The notes below the pieces were generated by a model. It was not told where the DNA came from, ran no database searches, and was given only the letters and a program-made list of their open reading frames with translations. Position numbers and translations under genes: made by a program. Shown in pieces: positions 1 to 8,100 of a stretch of DNA of 11,238 bases. The number at the start of each line of letters is the position of its first letter. Position 1 is the stretch's first letter. This DNA comes from Burkholderiales bacterium UBA4615. Its GTDB lineage: Bacteria > Pseudomonadota > Gammaproteobacteria > Burkholderiales > Burkholderiaceae_E. The DNA is taken from the NCBI GenBank assembly GCA_002386465.1, contig DGIT01000134.1, positions 1-11,238 on the forward strand, given 5' to 3'.

Positions 1-714
1 TTCAGAGTGATCGCACCTGATCTGCCTGGGCACGGGTTTACCGACCTTCCGGCGGCGGATCGACTGTCACTGCCGGGGATGGGCGAAGCCATCCTCGAAC
101 TGCTCGCAGAGCTCAGAGAGACCCCGGCAGCCGTGGTCGGGCATTCCGCCGGCGCGGCGATCGGCGCCTGGCTGACCACCTCTGGCGGGATGCGCCCGGA
201 GCTGCTGGTGGGGCTCAATGGCGCCTGGTTGCCGTTCGGTGGTCCGGCCGCACCGTGGCTGGCGCCCGCCACCCGCTGGCTGGCTGGCAGCGGCACGGCG
301 GCGCGTCTGTTTTCTGGGTTTGCCTCCAGCCCACTGGTGCTCGATCGCCTGTTGGCAGGTACCGGTTCAGTCATCAACCGTGCAGGCCGGCAGGGATATG
401 CCACCCTGGTGTCCAGCCCCGGTCATGTCGCCGCTGCGCTGGGCATGATGGCCCGATGGGACCTGCGCAGCCTGGTCCCGGATCTGACCCGCACCCTGCC
501 AACGGCGGCCACCCGCTTGCTGCTGATCGTCGGTTCACGAGACCTCACGGTGCCGCCCAGCCAGTCGCTCGAACTGGCGCGCCGCATCCCTGGCGCACAG
601 CTGGAACGGCTGGCCGGTCTGGGCCATCTGGCGCATGAGGAGCGCCCCGATCTGCTGGCCGAACGCATCCTCGCGAGTCTTGCAGCACCGCACCCGACGC
701 CCAGATCCGGTTGA
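1..714 (+). CDS. bchO: BchO, magnesium-chelatase-associated alpha/beta hydrolase (5' truncated by window)
   Basis: The frame is open from the first base, so the start lies upstream; 237 residues are visible. The fold is alpha/beta hydrolase: an APDLPGHG strand/turn near the beginning, the nucleophile elbow GHSAGA with the presumed catalytic Ser at visible residue 49, a late strand LLLIVGSRDLTVP that places the acid residue, and GLGHLAHEE with the presumed catalytic His. This pattern and the site next to bacteriochlorophyll and carotenoid genes match BchO, which is linked genetically to the BchH/I/D Mg-chelatase step; its exact reaction is not settled. A generic hydrolase cannot be excluded by motif alone, but the context makes BchO much more likely. 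It ends 120 bp before crtE, and that gap contains a PpsR-type operator, so crtE probably starts a new transcription unit. Confidence 0.85.
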   Translation, partial: FRVIAPDLPGHGFTDLPAADRLSLPGMGEAILELLAELRETPAAVVGHSAGAAIGAWLTTSGGMRPELLVGLNGAWLPFGGPAAPWLAPATRWLAGSGTAARLFSGFASSPLVLDRLLAGTGSVINRAGRQGYATLVSSPGHVAAALGMMARWDLRSLVPDLTRTLPTAATRLLLIVGSRDLTVPPSQSLELARRIPGAQLERLAGLGHLAHEERPDLLAERILASLAAPHPTPRSG

Positions 715-736
715 CGCCCGCGACGACAGGGTCTAC

Positions 737-754
737 TGTCCGCTTTAATTGACA
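737..754. promoter_or_regulatory. PpsR/CrtJ-type operator upstream of crtE
   Basis: A perfect TGTC-N10-GACA palindrome, which also fits the TGT-N12-ACA consensus of the PpsR/CrtJ redox and light repressors of purple bacteria. It lies about 80 bp before the crtE start. TTGACA at 749-754 overlaps its right half and could be a -35 element, although the best -10 candidate (CAGATT, 771-776) is weak. Binding at this place would block polymerase. The motif is read directly; the regulator is inferred from the family, since no ppsR gene is in the window. Only one clear site was found here. Confidence 0.65.
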
Positions 755-834
755 CAGAACACTGACAAGCCAGATTGACGCTCGTCGTGCACAAACCGTG
801 CGCGCAACGCCGCGTCGGCAGGCGAAGGAGCGTC

Positions 835-1719
835 ATGGACACCACCACCCGCATTGAGCGCGCGCTCCTCGCCGCACTCTCCACGCACGAAGTTCCCGGG
901 GCGCCACCCAAGCTCGCCGCAGCGATTCGGCATGCCGTGTTTCCAGGAGGCGCGCGTATTCGACCGCATCTGTGCCTGGCCGTGGCACGGGCCTGCGGGG
1001 ATGATGATCCGGCGCTGGCCGACGCGACCGCAGTGGCCCTTGAGCTGCTGCATTGCGCCTCGCTGGTTCACGATGACCTGCCCTGCTTCGACGATGCTGC
1101 CACGCGTCGCGGCCGACCCTCCGTGCAGGCCGCCTTTGGCGAACCGCTTGCCGTGCTGGCGGGCGATGCGCTGATCGTGCTGGCCTTCCAGACGCTGGCC
1201 GCAGCCGGTGCGCAATCACCCGGGCGTCTGGCTGCTCTGATCACCACGGTCGCCTCAGCGACCGGCATGCCCTTCGGCATCGTGGCCGGCCAGGCCTGGG
1301 AATGCGAACCTCGCGTGACGCTGTCGGACTACCAGCGCGCCAAGACCGGCGCACTCTTTGCCGCCGCCACAGCAGCCGGCGCGCAGGCCGCAGGCGGCGA
1401 CCACGTCCGCTGGCGAGCGCTGGGCGATCGTCTGGGCGAGGCCTACCAGATCGCGGACGACATCCGGGATGTGCTGGCCGATCCCGAAGTGCTTGGAAAG
1501 CCGGTCGGCCAGGACGCCTGCCACGGACGCCCGAGCGCCGCACACCAGTTGGGCCTCACGGGCGCCATCGAACATTTCGAGGGTCTGGTCGCAGGGGCCC
1601 TGGCGGCGATTCCGGAGTGCGCCGGCGCACCGGCCCTGCGCGCGCTGGTCAGAATGGAATCCGAGCGACTCGTCCCCAAGGCCTGGTGCGAAGACGCCGC
1701 GCGCAGGGTCACCGCCTGA
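835..1719 (+). CDS. crtE: Geranylgeranyl diphosphate synthase CrtE
   Basis: A cytoplasmic trans-isoprenyl diphosphate synthase of 294 residues that makes the C20 precursor used for carotenoids and for the geranylgeranyl/phytyl tail of bacteriochlorophyll. The first Asp-rich motif is DDLPCFDD at residues 80-87, with the following RRGRP loop at 91-95. The second is DDIRD at 208-212, followed by GKPVGQD at 221-227. The substrate-binding FPGGARIRP segment is at residues 36-44. The frame is open from further upstream, but the ATG at 835 is preferred: it has AAGGAG at 825-830 and gives the usual family length. The short CF spacing of the first motif is typical of CrtE/IspA-type enzymes. Its close neighbour crtF starts 16 bp after its stop, so the two are probably co-transcribed. 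Confidence 0.92.
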   Translation: MDTTTRIERALLAALSTHEVPGAPPKLAAAIRHAVFPGGARIRPHLCLAVARACGDDDPALADATAVALELLHCASLVHDDLPCFDDAATRRGRPSVQAAFGEPLAVLAGDALIVLAFQTLAAAGAQSPGRLAALITTVASATGMPFGIVAGQAWECEPRVTLSDYQRAKTGALFAAATAAGAQAAGGDHVRWRALGDRLGEAYQIADDIRDVLADPEVLGKPVGQDACHGRPSAAHQLGLTGAIEHFEGLVAGALAAIPECAGAPALRALVRMESERLVPKAWCEDAARRVTA

Positions 1720-1735
1720 ATCGCGTGCGCGGCGT

Positions 1736-2923
1736 ATGACCCTGCCAAGCTCCCTGCCCCCTGCGTCCATGCCATCCGGGATGCCGGCCGTACCGGCGCG
1801 AAGCAGCCTGCGTGACCGCTGGCGGGGCTGGCGCGATCGCCTGCTGCTCGACCCCGGTTTTCACCGCTGGGCCACCGCGTTTCCCTTGACGCGGCCGATT
1901 GCAAGACGCGAGTCACGCGCGCTCTTCGACATCGTGGCGGGCTTCACGTATTCGCAGGTACTGCTGGCCTGCGTCCGCCTGAAGCTCTTCGACCTGCTGG
2001 CCGCGGGCCCGCTCGACACCGCGACGCTGGCACGCAAGCTCGCCATGCCCGAGGACGGCGCGCAGCGGCTGCTGGCGGCTGCCGCCTCTTTGCGTCTGCT
2101 CGAGCGCCACGACGATGGCCGCTGGGGGCTGGGTCGCCTGGGTGCACCCATGGTCGTGCATTCGGCGATCGCTGCCATGGTGGAACACCATGCCACGCTG
2201 TACCAGGATCTGAGCGATCCGGTGGCGCTGCTGCGCGGCGAGCGGCCCGGCACAGCGATGTCGGGATATTGGCCATACGCGGACACGGCGCCCGAAGCCG
2301 TCCCGCAATCGCTGGCGCCTGACCATGTGGCCGACTACTCGACGCTGATGTCAGCCTCGCAGCCATTGGTCTCGGAACAGGTCCTCGACGCATATCCGCT
2401 GGCCCGGCATCGCTGCCTGCTGGATGTGGGCGGCGGCGAAGGCACCTTCCTTGCGGCCGTGGCAAAGCGGGCGCCTCAGCTGGATCTGATGCTCTTCGAT
2501 CTGCCCGCCGTGGCCGAGCGGGCGCGCGGGCGCCTGGGCGAGCACGGTCTGGCAGGGCGCACACGCGTTTTCGGCGGCAGTTTCTTTGCCGATCCGCTCC
2601 CCAAGGGTGCCGACGTGGTCACGCTGGTGCGCGTGCTCTTCGACCATCCCGATGAGCGCGTGCTGCTGATTCTGCGCGCGGTCCATGCTGCCCTGCCCGC
2701 AGGCGGAACGGTCCTGGTCTCCGAACCAATGTCCGGGACACCGGGCGCCGAAGCCATCGGCGATGCCTACTACGGCCTGTACCTGGCGGCGATGGGCCGC
2801 GGCCGATCGCGCACCCCGGCGCAATTGCAGACCCTGCTCGAGCAGGCCGGTTTCACGCGCGTGACCCTGTTACCCACCCGGCTGCCGCTACAAACCCGCG
2901 TCCTGTCGGCTCGCGCCGGCTGA
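1736..2923 (+). CDS. crtF: Carotenoid O-methyltransferase CrtF (demethylspheroidene/hydroxyneurosporene type)
   Basis: An S-adenosylmethionine-dependent methyltransferase, 395 residues from this start, that methylates the C-1 hydroxyl of acyclic carotenoids in the spheroidene/spirilloxanthin pathways. The N-terminal third is a dimerisation/winged-helix region (FDIVAGFTYSQVLLACVRLK, residues 64-83, then a helix-turn-helix-like stretch). The SAM-binding motif I is LLDVGGGEGTF at 228-238. The acidic end of the next strand is LMLFDLP at 251-257. The catalytic-loop region VLFDHPDE at 300-307 corresponds to the VLHDW region of plant-type O-methyltransferases and is of the CrtF kind. The start is uncertain: the ATG at 1736 lacks a clear ribosome binding site, and ATGs at 1769 and 1781 in the same frame are alternatives. 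Translational coupling to crtE, 16 bp upstream, may explain the weak site. Confidence 0.88.
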   Translation: MTLPSSLPPASMPSGMPAVPARSSLRDRWRGWRDRLLLDPGFHRWATAFPLTRPIARRESRALFDIVAGFTYSQVLLACVRLKLFDLLAAGPLDTATLARKLAMPEDGAQRLLAAAASLRLLERHDDGRWGLGRLGAPMVVHSAIAAMVEHHATLYQDLSDPVALLRGERPGTAMSGYWPYADTAPEAVPQSLAPDHVADYSTLMSASQPLVSEQVLDAYPLARHRCLLDVGGGEGTFLAAVAKRAPQLDLMLFDLPAVAERARGRLGEHGLAGRTRVFGGSFFADPLPKGADVVTLVRVLFDHPDERVLLILRAVHAALPAGGTVLVSEPMSGTPGAEAIGDAYYGLYLAAMGRGRSRTPAQLQTLLEQAGFTRVTLLPTRLPLQTRVLSARAG

Positions 2924-2969
2924 TTCGCCATGGCTTTGTGCAACCGACCCAAATTAGACACAACTTTGT

Positions 2970-2987
2970 TGTCAATTCGGATTGACT
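2970..2987. promoter_or_regulatory. PpsR/CrtJ-type operator, distal site, upstream of bchC
   Basis: TGTC-N10-GACT, a one-mismatch version of the TGT-N12-ACA repressor palindrome. It lies exactly 8 bp before a perfect copy at 2996-3013. Paired sites with this spacing are the known arrangement for cooperative CrtJ binding at the Rhodobacter capsulatus bchC promoter. Its right half overlaps the proposed -35 hexamer at 2982-2987. The motif is seen; the regulator is inferred. Confidence 0.6.
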
Positions 2988-3009
2988 TAGACAAGTGTCA
3001 GTCTAAGAT
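2982..3009 (+). promoter_or_regulatory. Predicted sigma70-type promoter for bchCXYZ-puf
   Basis: TTGACT at 2982-2987 and TAAGAT at 3004-3009 are separated by 16 bp, about 100 bp before the bchC start. This is the main AT-richer island in an otherwise GC-rich neighbourhood. Both hexamers overlap the two repressor palindromes, as expected for a promoter silenced by PpsR/CrtJ. The transcript would have an untranslated leader of roughly 90 nt. The call rests on hexamer similarity and on the operators. Confidence 0.5.
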
Positions 3010-3013
3010 GACA
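2996..3013. promoter_or_regulatory. PpsR/CrtJ-type operator, proximal site, upstream of bchC
   Basis: A perfect TGTC-N10-GACA palindrome covering the proposed -10 element (TAAGAT, 3004-3009). Together with the site 8 bp upstream it forms the classic tandem arrangement. Aerobic repression of bchC and of the genes read through from it is the expected effect; this is inferred from the family, not shown here. Confidence 0.68.
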
Positions 3014-3108
3014 CCTCTGGAGCACTATCGGGGCCGTCAGGCCTTCGAAGCATCGCCGACTCGCGCACCTTTTTGCACAGGGCCGGCACCTCAGCGAGGA
3101 GCCAATTT

Positions 3109-4062
3109 ATGAAGTCGATGGCCGTCGTACTCGAACAGCCTGGGCAGGTTTCGCTCAGCCGCGTCGGGTTGACCCCTGCGAGCGACACCGACGTCGTCGT
3201 GGACATCGACTACAGCGGCATCAGCACGGGCACTGAAAAACTGCTCTGGAACGGCCAGATGCCGATGTTCCCTGGCATGGGCTATCCGCTGGTACCCGGC
3301 TATGAATCAGTGGGCCGCATCGTGCAGGCCGGCAAGGGCTCAGGGCTTCAGGAAGGCCAGACGGTCTTCGTGCCGGGCGCACGCTGCTACGGCGAAATAC
3401 GCGGTCTGTTCGGTGGCTCCGCCTCACGCGTGGTGGTCAGCGCCGAGCGCGTCACGCCCATCCACGACGGGATCGGCGAACAGGGCGTACTGCTGGCGTT
3501 GGCGGCCACGGCGTATCACGCGGTCTCGATGGGCGGCAAGCGCGACACCATCGTGCCCCCGGAGCTGATCGTCGGGCATGGTGTTCTGGGCCGCTTGCTG
3601 GCGCGTCTGACCGTCCTGGGCGGGCATCCGGCCCCGGTGGTGTGGGAGCGCAACCCTGAGCGCATGGGTGGCGCGAGCGGCTACAGCGTCGTACGACCCG
3701 AAGACGACGATCGACGTGACTACCGCGCGGTTTACGACGTGAGCGGAGATGCCTCCCTGCTCGATGCGCTGATCCAGCGTCTGGCACCGGGCGGCGAGAT
3801 CGTCCTCGCCGGCTTCTACACCCAGCCGCTGTCGTTTGCCTTTGCGCCGGCCTTCATGCGCGAAGCCCATGTGCGCGTGGCGGCCGAGTGGAAAAAACCC
3901 GACCTCATGGCGGTGAAGTGGCTACTCGAAACAGGCCATCTCTCGCTGGAGGGTCTGATCACGCATCGCGAACAGGCAGACCGGGCTTCGCGTGCCTATC
4001 CAGTCGCATTCAACGATGCCGACTGCCTGAAGATGGTTCTCGATTGGAGACAGTGCTCATGA
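3109..4062 (+). CDS. bchC: BchC, 3-hydroxyethyl bacteriochlorophyllide a dehydrogenase
   Basis: A 317-residue medium-chain dehydrogenase-like protein that oxidises the C3 hydroxyethyl group to the acetyl group of bacteriochlorophyllide a, with NAD+ as acceptor. The family's YSGISTGTEK segment is at residues 36-45. PLVPGYESVGRIVQAG at 60-75 is the GroES-like part. IVGHGVLGRLLARL, around 153-166, stands in the place of the Rossmann nucleotide-binding loop. PGGEIVLAGFYTQPLSF follows in the C-terminal half. The length is close to that of known BchC proteins. The ATG at 3109 has GAGGAG at 3096-3101, 7 bp away, and is preferred over an upstream in-frame ATG at 3073. Its stop overlaps the bchX start (ATGA), implying translational coupling. 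Two PpsR-type sites lie just upstream. Confidence 0.93.
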   Translation: MKSMAVVLEQPGQVSLSRVGLTPASDTDVVVDIDYSGISTGTEKLLWNGQMPMFPGMGYPLVPGYESVGRIVQAGKGSGLQEGQTVFVPGARCYGEIRGLFGGSASRVVVSAERVTPIHDGIGEQGVLLALAATAYHAVSMGGKRDTIVPPELIVGHGVLGRLLARLTVLGGHPAPVVWERNPERMGGASGYSVVRPEDDDRRDYRAVYDVSGDASLLDALIQRLAPGGEIVLAGFYTQPLSFAFAPAFMREAHVRVAAEWKKPDLMAVKWLLETGHLSLEGLITHREQADRASRAYPVAFNDADCLKMVLDWRQCS

Positions 4063-5081
4063 GCACATCCGCAAGCATTCCCGCGGTGGCAACCGTGCAG
4101 TTCATGCAGATGGACCGGTTGCGCGCAGAAGCCGCGATCGAGCCAGATCCGGTCAGCACCGCGCCGGCGACCAAAGAAACGCAGATCATTGCCATCTATG
4201 GCAAGGGCGGTATCGGCAAGAGCTTCACGCTCGCCAACCTCTCTTACATGATGGCCCAGCAGGGCAAGAAGGTGCTGCTGATTGGCTGCGACCCGAAGAG
4301 CGACACCACCTCGCTGCTGTTCGGCGGCAAGGCCTGCCCGACCATCATCGAAACCTCCTCGAAGAAGAAGCTCTCGGGCGAAGCAGTGTCCATCGGCGAC
4401 GTCTGCTTCAAGCGCGACGGCGTATTCGCCATGGAACTGGGCGGCCCCGAAGTGGGCCGCGGCTGCGGCGGGCGCGGGATCATCCACGGCTTCGAGACGC
4501 TGGAAAAACTCGGCTTTCACGACTGGGGCTTTGACTACGTGCTGCTCGACTTCCTGGGCGACGTCGTGTGCGGTGGCTTTGGTCTGCCGATCGCACGCGA
4601 CATGTGCCAGAAGGTCATCGTGGTCGGCAGCAACGACCTGCAGTCCCTCTATGTGGCCAACAACGTGTGCTCAGCCGTGGAGTACTTCCGCAAGCTCGGT
4701 GGCAACGTCGGTGTGGCTGGCATGGTGATCAACAAGGATGACGGCACGGGCGAAGCAGCAGCCTTCGCTGAGCGTGCAGGCATCCCGGTGCTGGCCGCCA
4801 TTCCGGCGCATGAAGACATCCGTCGCAAGAGCGCGGCCTACGACATCATCGGTCGCCCCGGCACGCAGTGGGGCCCGCTCTTCGAGACGCTCGCCACCAA
4901 CGTAGGCGAAGCCCCACCCGTGCGGCCCAAGCCGCTCACACAAGACGAGCTGCTCGGCCTGTTCTCGGGTTCTGCGGTCGGGCGCGATGTCGTGCTAGAG
5001 CCCGCCACCGTGTTCGACATGGTCGGCCGCGACGAGTCGGTCAAGCCGACGCTCGAAGTCGTCTACGACGACGCCGCCTGA
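4059..5081 (+). CDS. bchX: BchX, ATPase/electron-donor subunit of chlorophyllide a oxidoreductase
   Basis: The nitrogenase Fe-protein-like (NifH/BchL family) subunit, 340 residues. As a homodimer it binds ATP and a shared [4Fe-4S] cluster and passes electrons to BchY-BchZ, which reduces the C7=C8 bond of chlorophyllide. The P-loop GKGGIGKS is at residues 48-55, followed by the GCDPKSDTT segment at 76-84. The two cluster cysteines are C136 (GRGCGGRG) and C171 (DVVCGGFG). An N-terminal stretch of about 40 residues before the first beta strand is longer and more polar than in BchL/NifH, as is usual for BchX. The ATG at 4059 overlaps the bchC stop by four bases. No key residue is missing. Confidence 0.96.
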   Translation: MSTSASIPAVATVQFMQMDRLRAEAAIEPDPVSTAPATKETQIIAIYGKGGIGKSFTLANLSYMMAQQGKKVLLIGCDPKSDTTSLLFGGKACPTIIETSSKKKLSGEAVSIGDVCFKRDGVFAMELGGPEVGRGCGGRGIIHGFETLEKLGFHDWGFDYVLLDFLGDVVCGGFGLPIARDMCQKVIVVGSNDLQSLYVANNVCSAVEYFRKLGGNVGVAGMVINKDDGTGEAAAFAERAGIPVLAAIPAHEDIRRKSAAYDIIGRPGTQWGPLFETLATNVGEAPPVRPKPLTQDELLGLFSGSAVGRDVVLEPATVFDMVGRDESVKPTLEVVYDDAA

Positions 5082-5110
5082 CCGACAGCACCCTGCAAGG
5101 CGAACCCAGC

Positions 5111-6643
5111 ATGCCATCCGCTCCCGCAACGGCCCCCGACGTGCCGAACCCCGAAGCCCTCAAGGGCGATGGGCTCGGCTGCCACTCGGGCCGCGATGCG
5201 ATGCTCGAAGCCGCCGCCGGTGCAGGCAAGGCTGGCACCCTGCAGCAATATGCCGCCGACTATCCGCAAGGCCCGCACGACCAGCCGCAAAGCATGTGCC
5301 CGGCCTTCGGTTCGTTGCGCGTGGGCCTGCGCATGCGGCGCACACAGACCATCCTGTCGGGCTCAGCCTGCTGCGTCTATGGCCTGACATTCACCTCGCA
5401 CTTTTATGGCGCTCGGCGAAGCGTGGGCTACGTGCCCTTTAACTCCGAGACGCTGGTCACCGGCAAGCTCTTCGAAGACATCCGCGAATCGGTGCATGCC
5501 CAGGCCGATCCCGAGAAGCTCGATGCGATCGTAGTCATCAACCTGTGTGTGCCCACCGCCAGTGGCGTCCCGCTGCAGTTGCTGCCCAAAGAGATCAACG
5601 GCGTGCGGGTCATCGGCATTGATGTGCCAGGCTTTGGCGTGCCCACCCATGCCGAGGCTAAGGACGTGCTCGCCGGCGCCATGCTGAAGTTCGCACGCGC
5701 CGAAGTGGCGGCCGGTCCGGTGCAGGCACCCCGCGCAGGTCGTACGGACAAACCCACCATCACGCTGCTGGGCGAAATCTTCCCCGCCGATCCGATGATC
5801 ATCGGCATGATGCTCGAGCCGATGGGCCTGGCTGCAGGCCCGGTCGTGCCCACACGCGAATGGCGCGAGCTCTACAGCGCACTGGACTGCGCAGCCGTCG
5901 CTGCATTGCATCCCTTCTACACCGCCAGCATCCGCGAATTCGAAGCTGCGGGCCGCCCGGTCGTCGGATCAGCGCCTGTCGGTCATGACGGCACCGAAGC
6001 CTGGCTGCAGGCGGTGGGTCAGGCGGCAGGGGTGGCGCAAGAGCGCATCGATGCTGCGAAAAATCGCATCCTGCCGGCTATTCGCGGCGCACTGTCCAAA
6101 ACACCGATCACCGGCCGCATCACGATGAGCGGCTATGAAGGCTCCGAGCTGCTGGTGGCGCGGCTGCTGGTCGAAAGCGGTGCCGACCTGCGTTACGTGG
6201 GCAGTGCCTGCCCGCGCACCGCCTGGAATGATGCCGATCGCCAGTGGCTTGAGGCGCGTGGCGTGCATGTGCAGTTTCGCGCCTCGCTCGAGCAGGACAT
6301 TGCCGCCATGCGCGAGTTCAAACCCGACCTCGCCATCGGTACGACCCCGGTGGTTCAGGCGGCCAAGCAGTCGCGCACGCCCTCGCTCTATTTCACCAAC
6401 CTGATTTCGGCGCGTCCGCTGATGGGCCCCGCCGGAGCCGGGTCGCTCGCCACGGTCATCAACACAGCCATCGCCAACAAGGCGCGCTTCGACACCATGC
6501 AGGACTTCTTCGAGGACGTCGGCACCGGCCACGCTTCGGGCGTGTGGGAAGGCGTGCCGCAGGACCGACCCGAGTTTCGCGAGCACACGCGCCGTCAGGT
6601 CATCAAGCTCATGAAAAAGCGCAAAGCCGAGGAGATGATCTGA
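5111..6643 (+). CDS. bchY: BchY, catalytic subunit of chlorophyllide a oxidoreductase
   Basis: The NifD/BchN-like subunit, 510 residues, which with BchZ forms the catalytic component of chlorophyllide oxidoreductase and takes electrons from BchX. Candidate [4Fe-4S] ligands are Cys63 in SMCPAFGSLR and Cys87/Cys88 in SGSACCVYG; Cys24 in GLGCHSGRD is also near the N-terminus. The central part has the expected GRITMSGYEGSELLVARLL, VGSACPRTAW and IGTTPVVQAAK segments. The ATG at 5111 lies 29 bp after bchX with a modest AAGG at 5097-5100. The frame extends upstream inside bchX, but that part is a shadow, and the Met at 5111 gives the usual family length. The stop shares a base with the bchZ start. 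Confidence 0.95.
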   Translation: MPSAPATAPDVPNPEALKGDGLGCHSGRDAMLEAAAGAGKAGTLQQYAADYPQGPHDQPQSMCPAFGSLRVGLRMRRTQTILSGSACCVYGLTFTSHFYGARRSVGYVPFNSETLVTGKLFEDIRESVHAQADPEKLDAIVVINLCVPTASGVPLQLLPKEINGVRVIGIDVPGFGVPTHAEAKDVLAGAMLKFARAEVAAGPVQAPRAGRTDKPTITLLGEIFPADPMIIGMMLEPMGLAAGPVVPTREWRELYSALDCAAVAALHPFYTASIREFEAAGRPVVGSAPVGHDGTEAWLQAVGQAAGVAQERIDAAKNRILPAIRGALSKTPITGRITMSGYEGSELLVARLLVESGADLRYVGSACPRTAWNDADRQWLEARGVHVQFRASLEQDIAAMREFKPDLAIGTTPVVQAAKQSRTPSLYFTNLISARPLMGPAGAGSLATVINTAIANKARFDTMQDFFEDVGTGHASGVWEGVPQDRPEFREHTRRQVIKLMKKRKAEEMI

Positions 6644-8100
6644 TGTTCGTCCTCGACCACGATCGCGCGGGCGGCTACTGGGGCGCGGTGTATGTGTTCA
6701 CCGCGATCAAGGGACTGCAGGTGGTGATCGACGGCCCCGTGGGCTGCGAGAACCTGCCAGTCACCTCGGTGCTGCACTACACCGATGCGCTGCCGCCGCA
6801 CGAGTTGCCGATCGTGGTCACGGGCCTGGCCGAAGAGCAGCTCGGACGTGAAGGCACCGAAGGGGCCATGAAGCGCGCACATGCTGTGCTCGACCCTGAC
6901 CTGCCCTCTGTCGTGGTGACCGGCTCTATCGCCGAAATGATTGGCGGGGGTGTGACCCCCGAAGGCACGAACCTGCAGCGCTTCTTGCCGCGCACCATCG
7001 ACGAAGACCAGTGGCAATGTGCGAACCGCGCGATGTACTGGCTGTGGTCGGAATACGGTCTGCGCAAAGTGCCCGCGCGCAACCCGCGTGCGCCCGGCGA
7101 AAAGCCGCGCGTTAACATCATCGGCCCGAGCTACGGCACCTTCAATTCGCCCAGCGACCTGGCCGAGATCCGCCGCCTGGTACAAGGCATCGGCGCCGAG
7201 ATCAACATGGTCTTTCCGCTGGGCTCGCATCTGGCGGATGTGTCCAGGCTGGTCGAAGCCGACGTCAACATCTGCATGTACCGCGAGTTCGGCCGCATGC
7301 TGTGTGAAGCGCTCGACCGCCCGTATCTGCAGGCTCCGATCGGCTTGCACAGCACCACCAAATTCCTGCGCAAGCTGGGCGAGCTTCTGGACCTTGATCC
7401 GGAGCCCTTCATCCAGCGCGAAAAGCACACCACGATCAAACCCATTTGGGATCTGTGGCGCTCGGTCACACAAGACTTCTTCGGTACGGCCAGCTTCGCG
7501 GTGGTGGCCAATGAAACCTATTCGCGCGGCCTGCGGCATTTTCTTGAAGACGAGATGGGGTTGCCCTGCAACTTCGCCATCGCACGCAAGCCAGGCGAAA
7601 AGACCGACAACGAAGCCGTCCGTCAGCTGGTGCACGACAAGCCACCGCTCGTGATGTTTGGCAGTTTCAACGAGCGCATGTATCTGGCAGAAGCCGGCAG
7701 CCGCGCCACCTACATTCCGGCGTCGTTCCCGGGCGCGATCATCCGGCGCCACACCGGTACGCCCTTCATGGGCTACGCGGGGGCCACGTATCTGCTGCAG
7801 GAAGTCTGCAACGCGCTGTTCGATGCGCTCTTTCACATCCTGCCGCTGGGCACCGAGATGGACCGCATCGAGGCCACACCCAGCCGTGCCTCGGGTGCTG
7901 CGTCCATGCCATGGGATGCGCAGGCACATCGCAAGCTGGAAGAACTGATTGAGGCCGAGCCGGTGCTGGTGCGCATCTCGGCCGCCAAGCGAATGAGAGA
8001 CAGGGCCGAACAGGATGCTCGTGCTGCCGGTGCGCAGCAGGTGGACCTGGAGCGGCTTGAGCGGTTGTTTGGTCGATCGAAGGTGGGGCAGGCCGCGTGA
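6643..8100 (+). CDS. bchZ: BchZ, catalytic subunit of chlorophyllide a oxidoreductase
   Basis: The NifK/BchB-like partner of BchY, 485 residues. The N-terminus FVLDHDRAGGYWGAVYVF is characteristic, and Cys35 in DGPVGCENLPVTS is the expected ligand to the BchY-BchZ [4Fe-4S] cluster. Later segments include IIGPSYGTFNSPSDL, AGSRATYIPASFPGAIIRRH and FMGYAGATYLLQEVCNALFD. The C-terminal 60 residues are charged and helical. The start ATG at 6643 overlaps the bchY stop by one base (TGATG), with AGGAG-like purines at 6629-6634 inside the end of bchY. That close coupling suits a 1:1 complex. It is the last bch gene before the puf genes; no further gene was found in the 129 bp before pufB. Confidence 0.95.
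   Translation: MFVLDHDRAGGYWGAVYVFTAIKGLQVVIDGPVGCENLPVTSVLHYTDALPPHELPIVVTGLAEEQLGREGTEGAMKRAHAVLDPDLPSVVVTGSIAEMIGGGVTPEGTNLQRFLPRTIDEDQWQCANRAMYWLWSEYGLRKVPARNPRAPGEKPRVNIIGPSYGTFNSPSDLAEIRRLVQGIGAEINMVFPLGSHLADVSRLVEADVNICMYREFGRMLCEALDRPYLQAPIGLHSTTKFLRKLGELLDLDPEPFIQREKHTTIKPIWDLWRSVTQDFFGTASFAVVANETYSRGLRHFLEDEMGLPCNFAIARKPGEKTDNEAVRQLVHDKPPLVMFGSFNERMYLAEAGSRATYIPASFPGAIIRRHTGTPFMGYAGATYLLQEVCNALFDALFHILPLGTEMDRIEATPSRASGAASMPWDAQAHRKLEELIEAEPVLVRISAAKRMRDRAEQDARAAGAQQVDLERLERLFGRSKVGQAA

Noticed and set aside
775..834. Upstream start for crtE at 775 (20 extra residues)
   Set aside because: The extra residues are Arg-rich and unlike the family, there is no good ribosome binding site before 775, and the ATG at 835 has AAGGAG just upstream.
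6595..7929. A 444-residue open frame on the minus strand inside bchZ
   Set aside because: It lies opposite a clear bchZ gene, its product has no recognisable motif, and long antisense frames are expected in GC-rich coding DNA.
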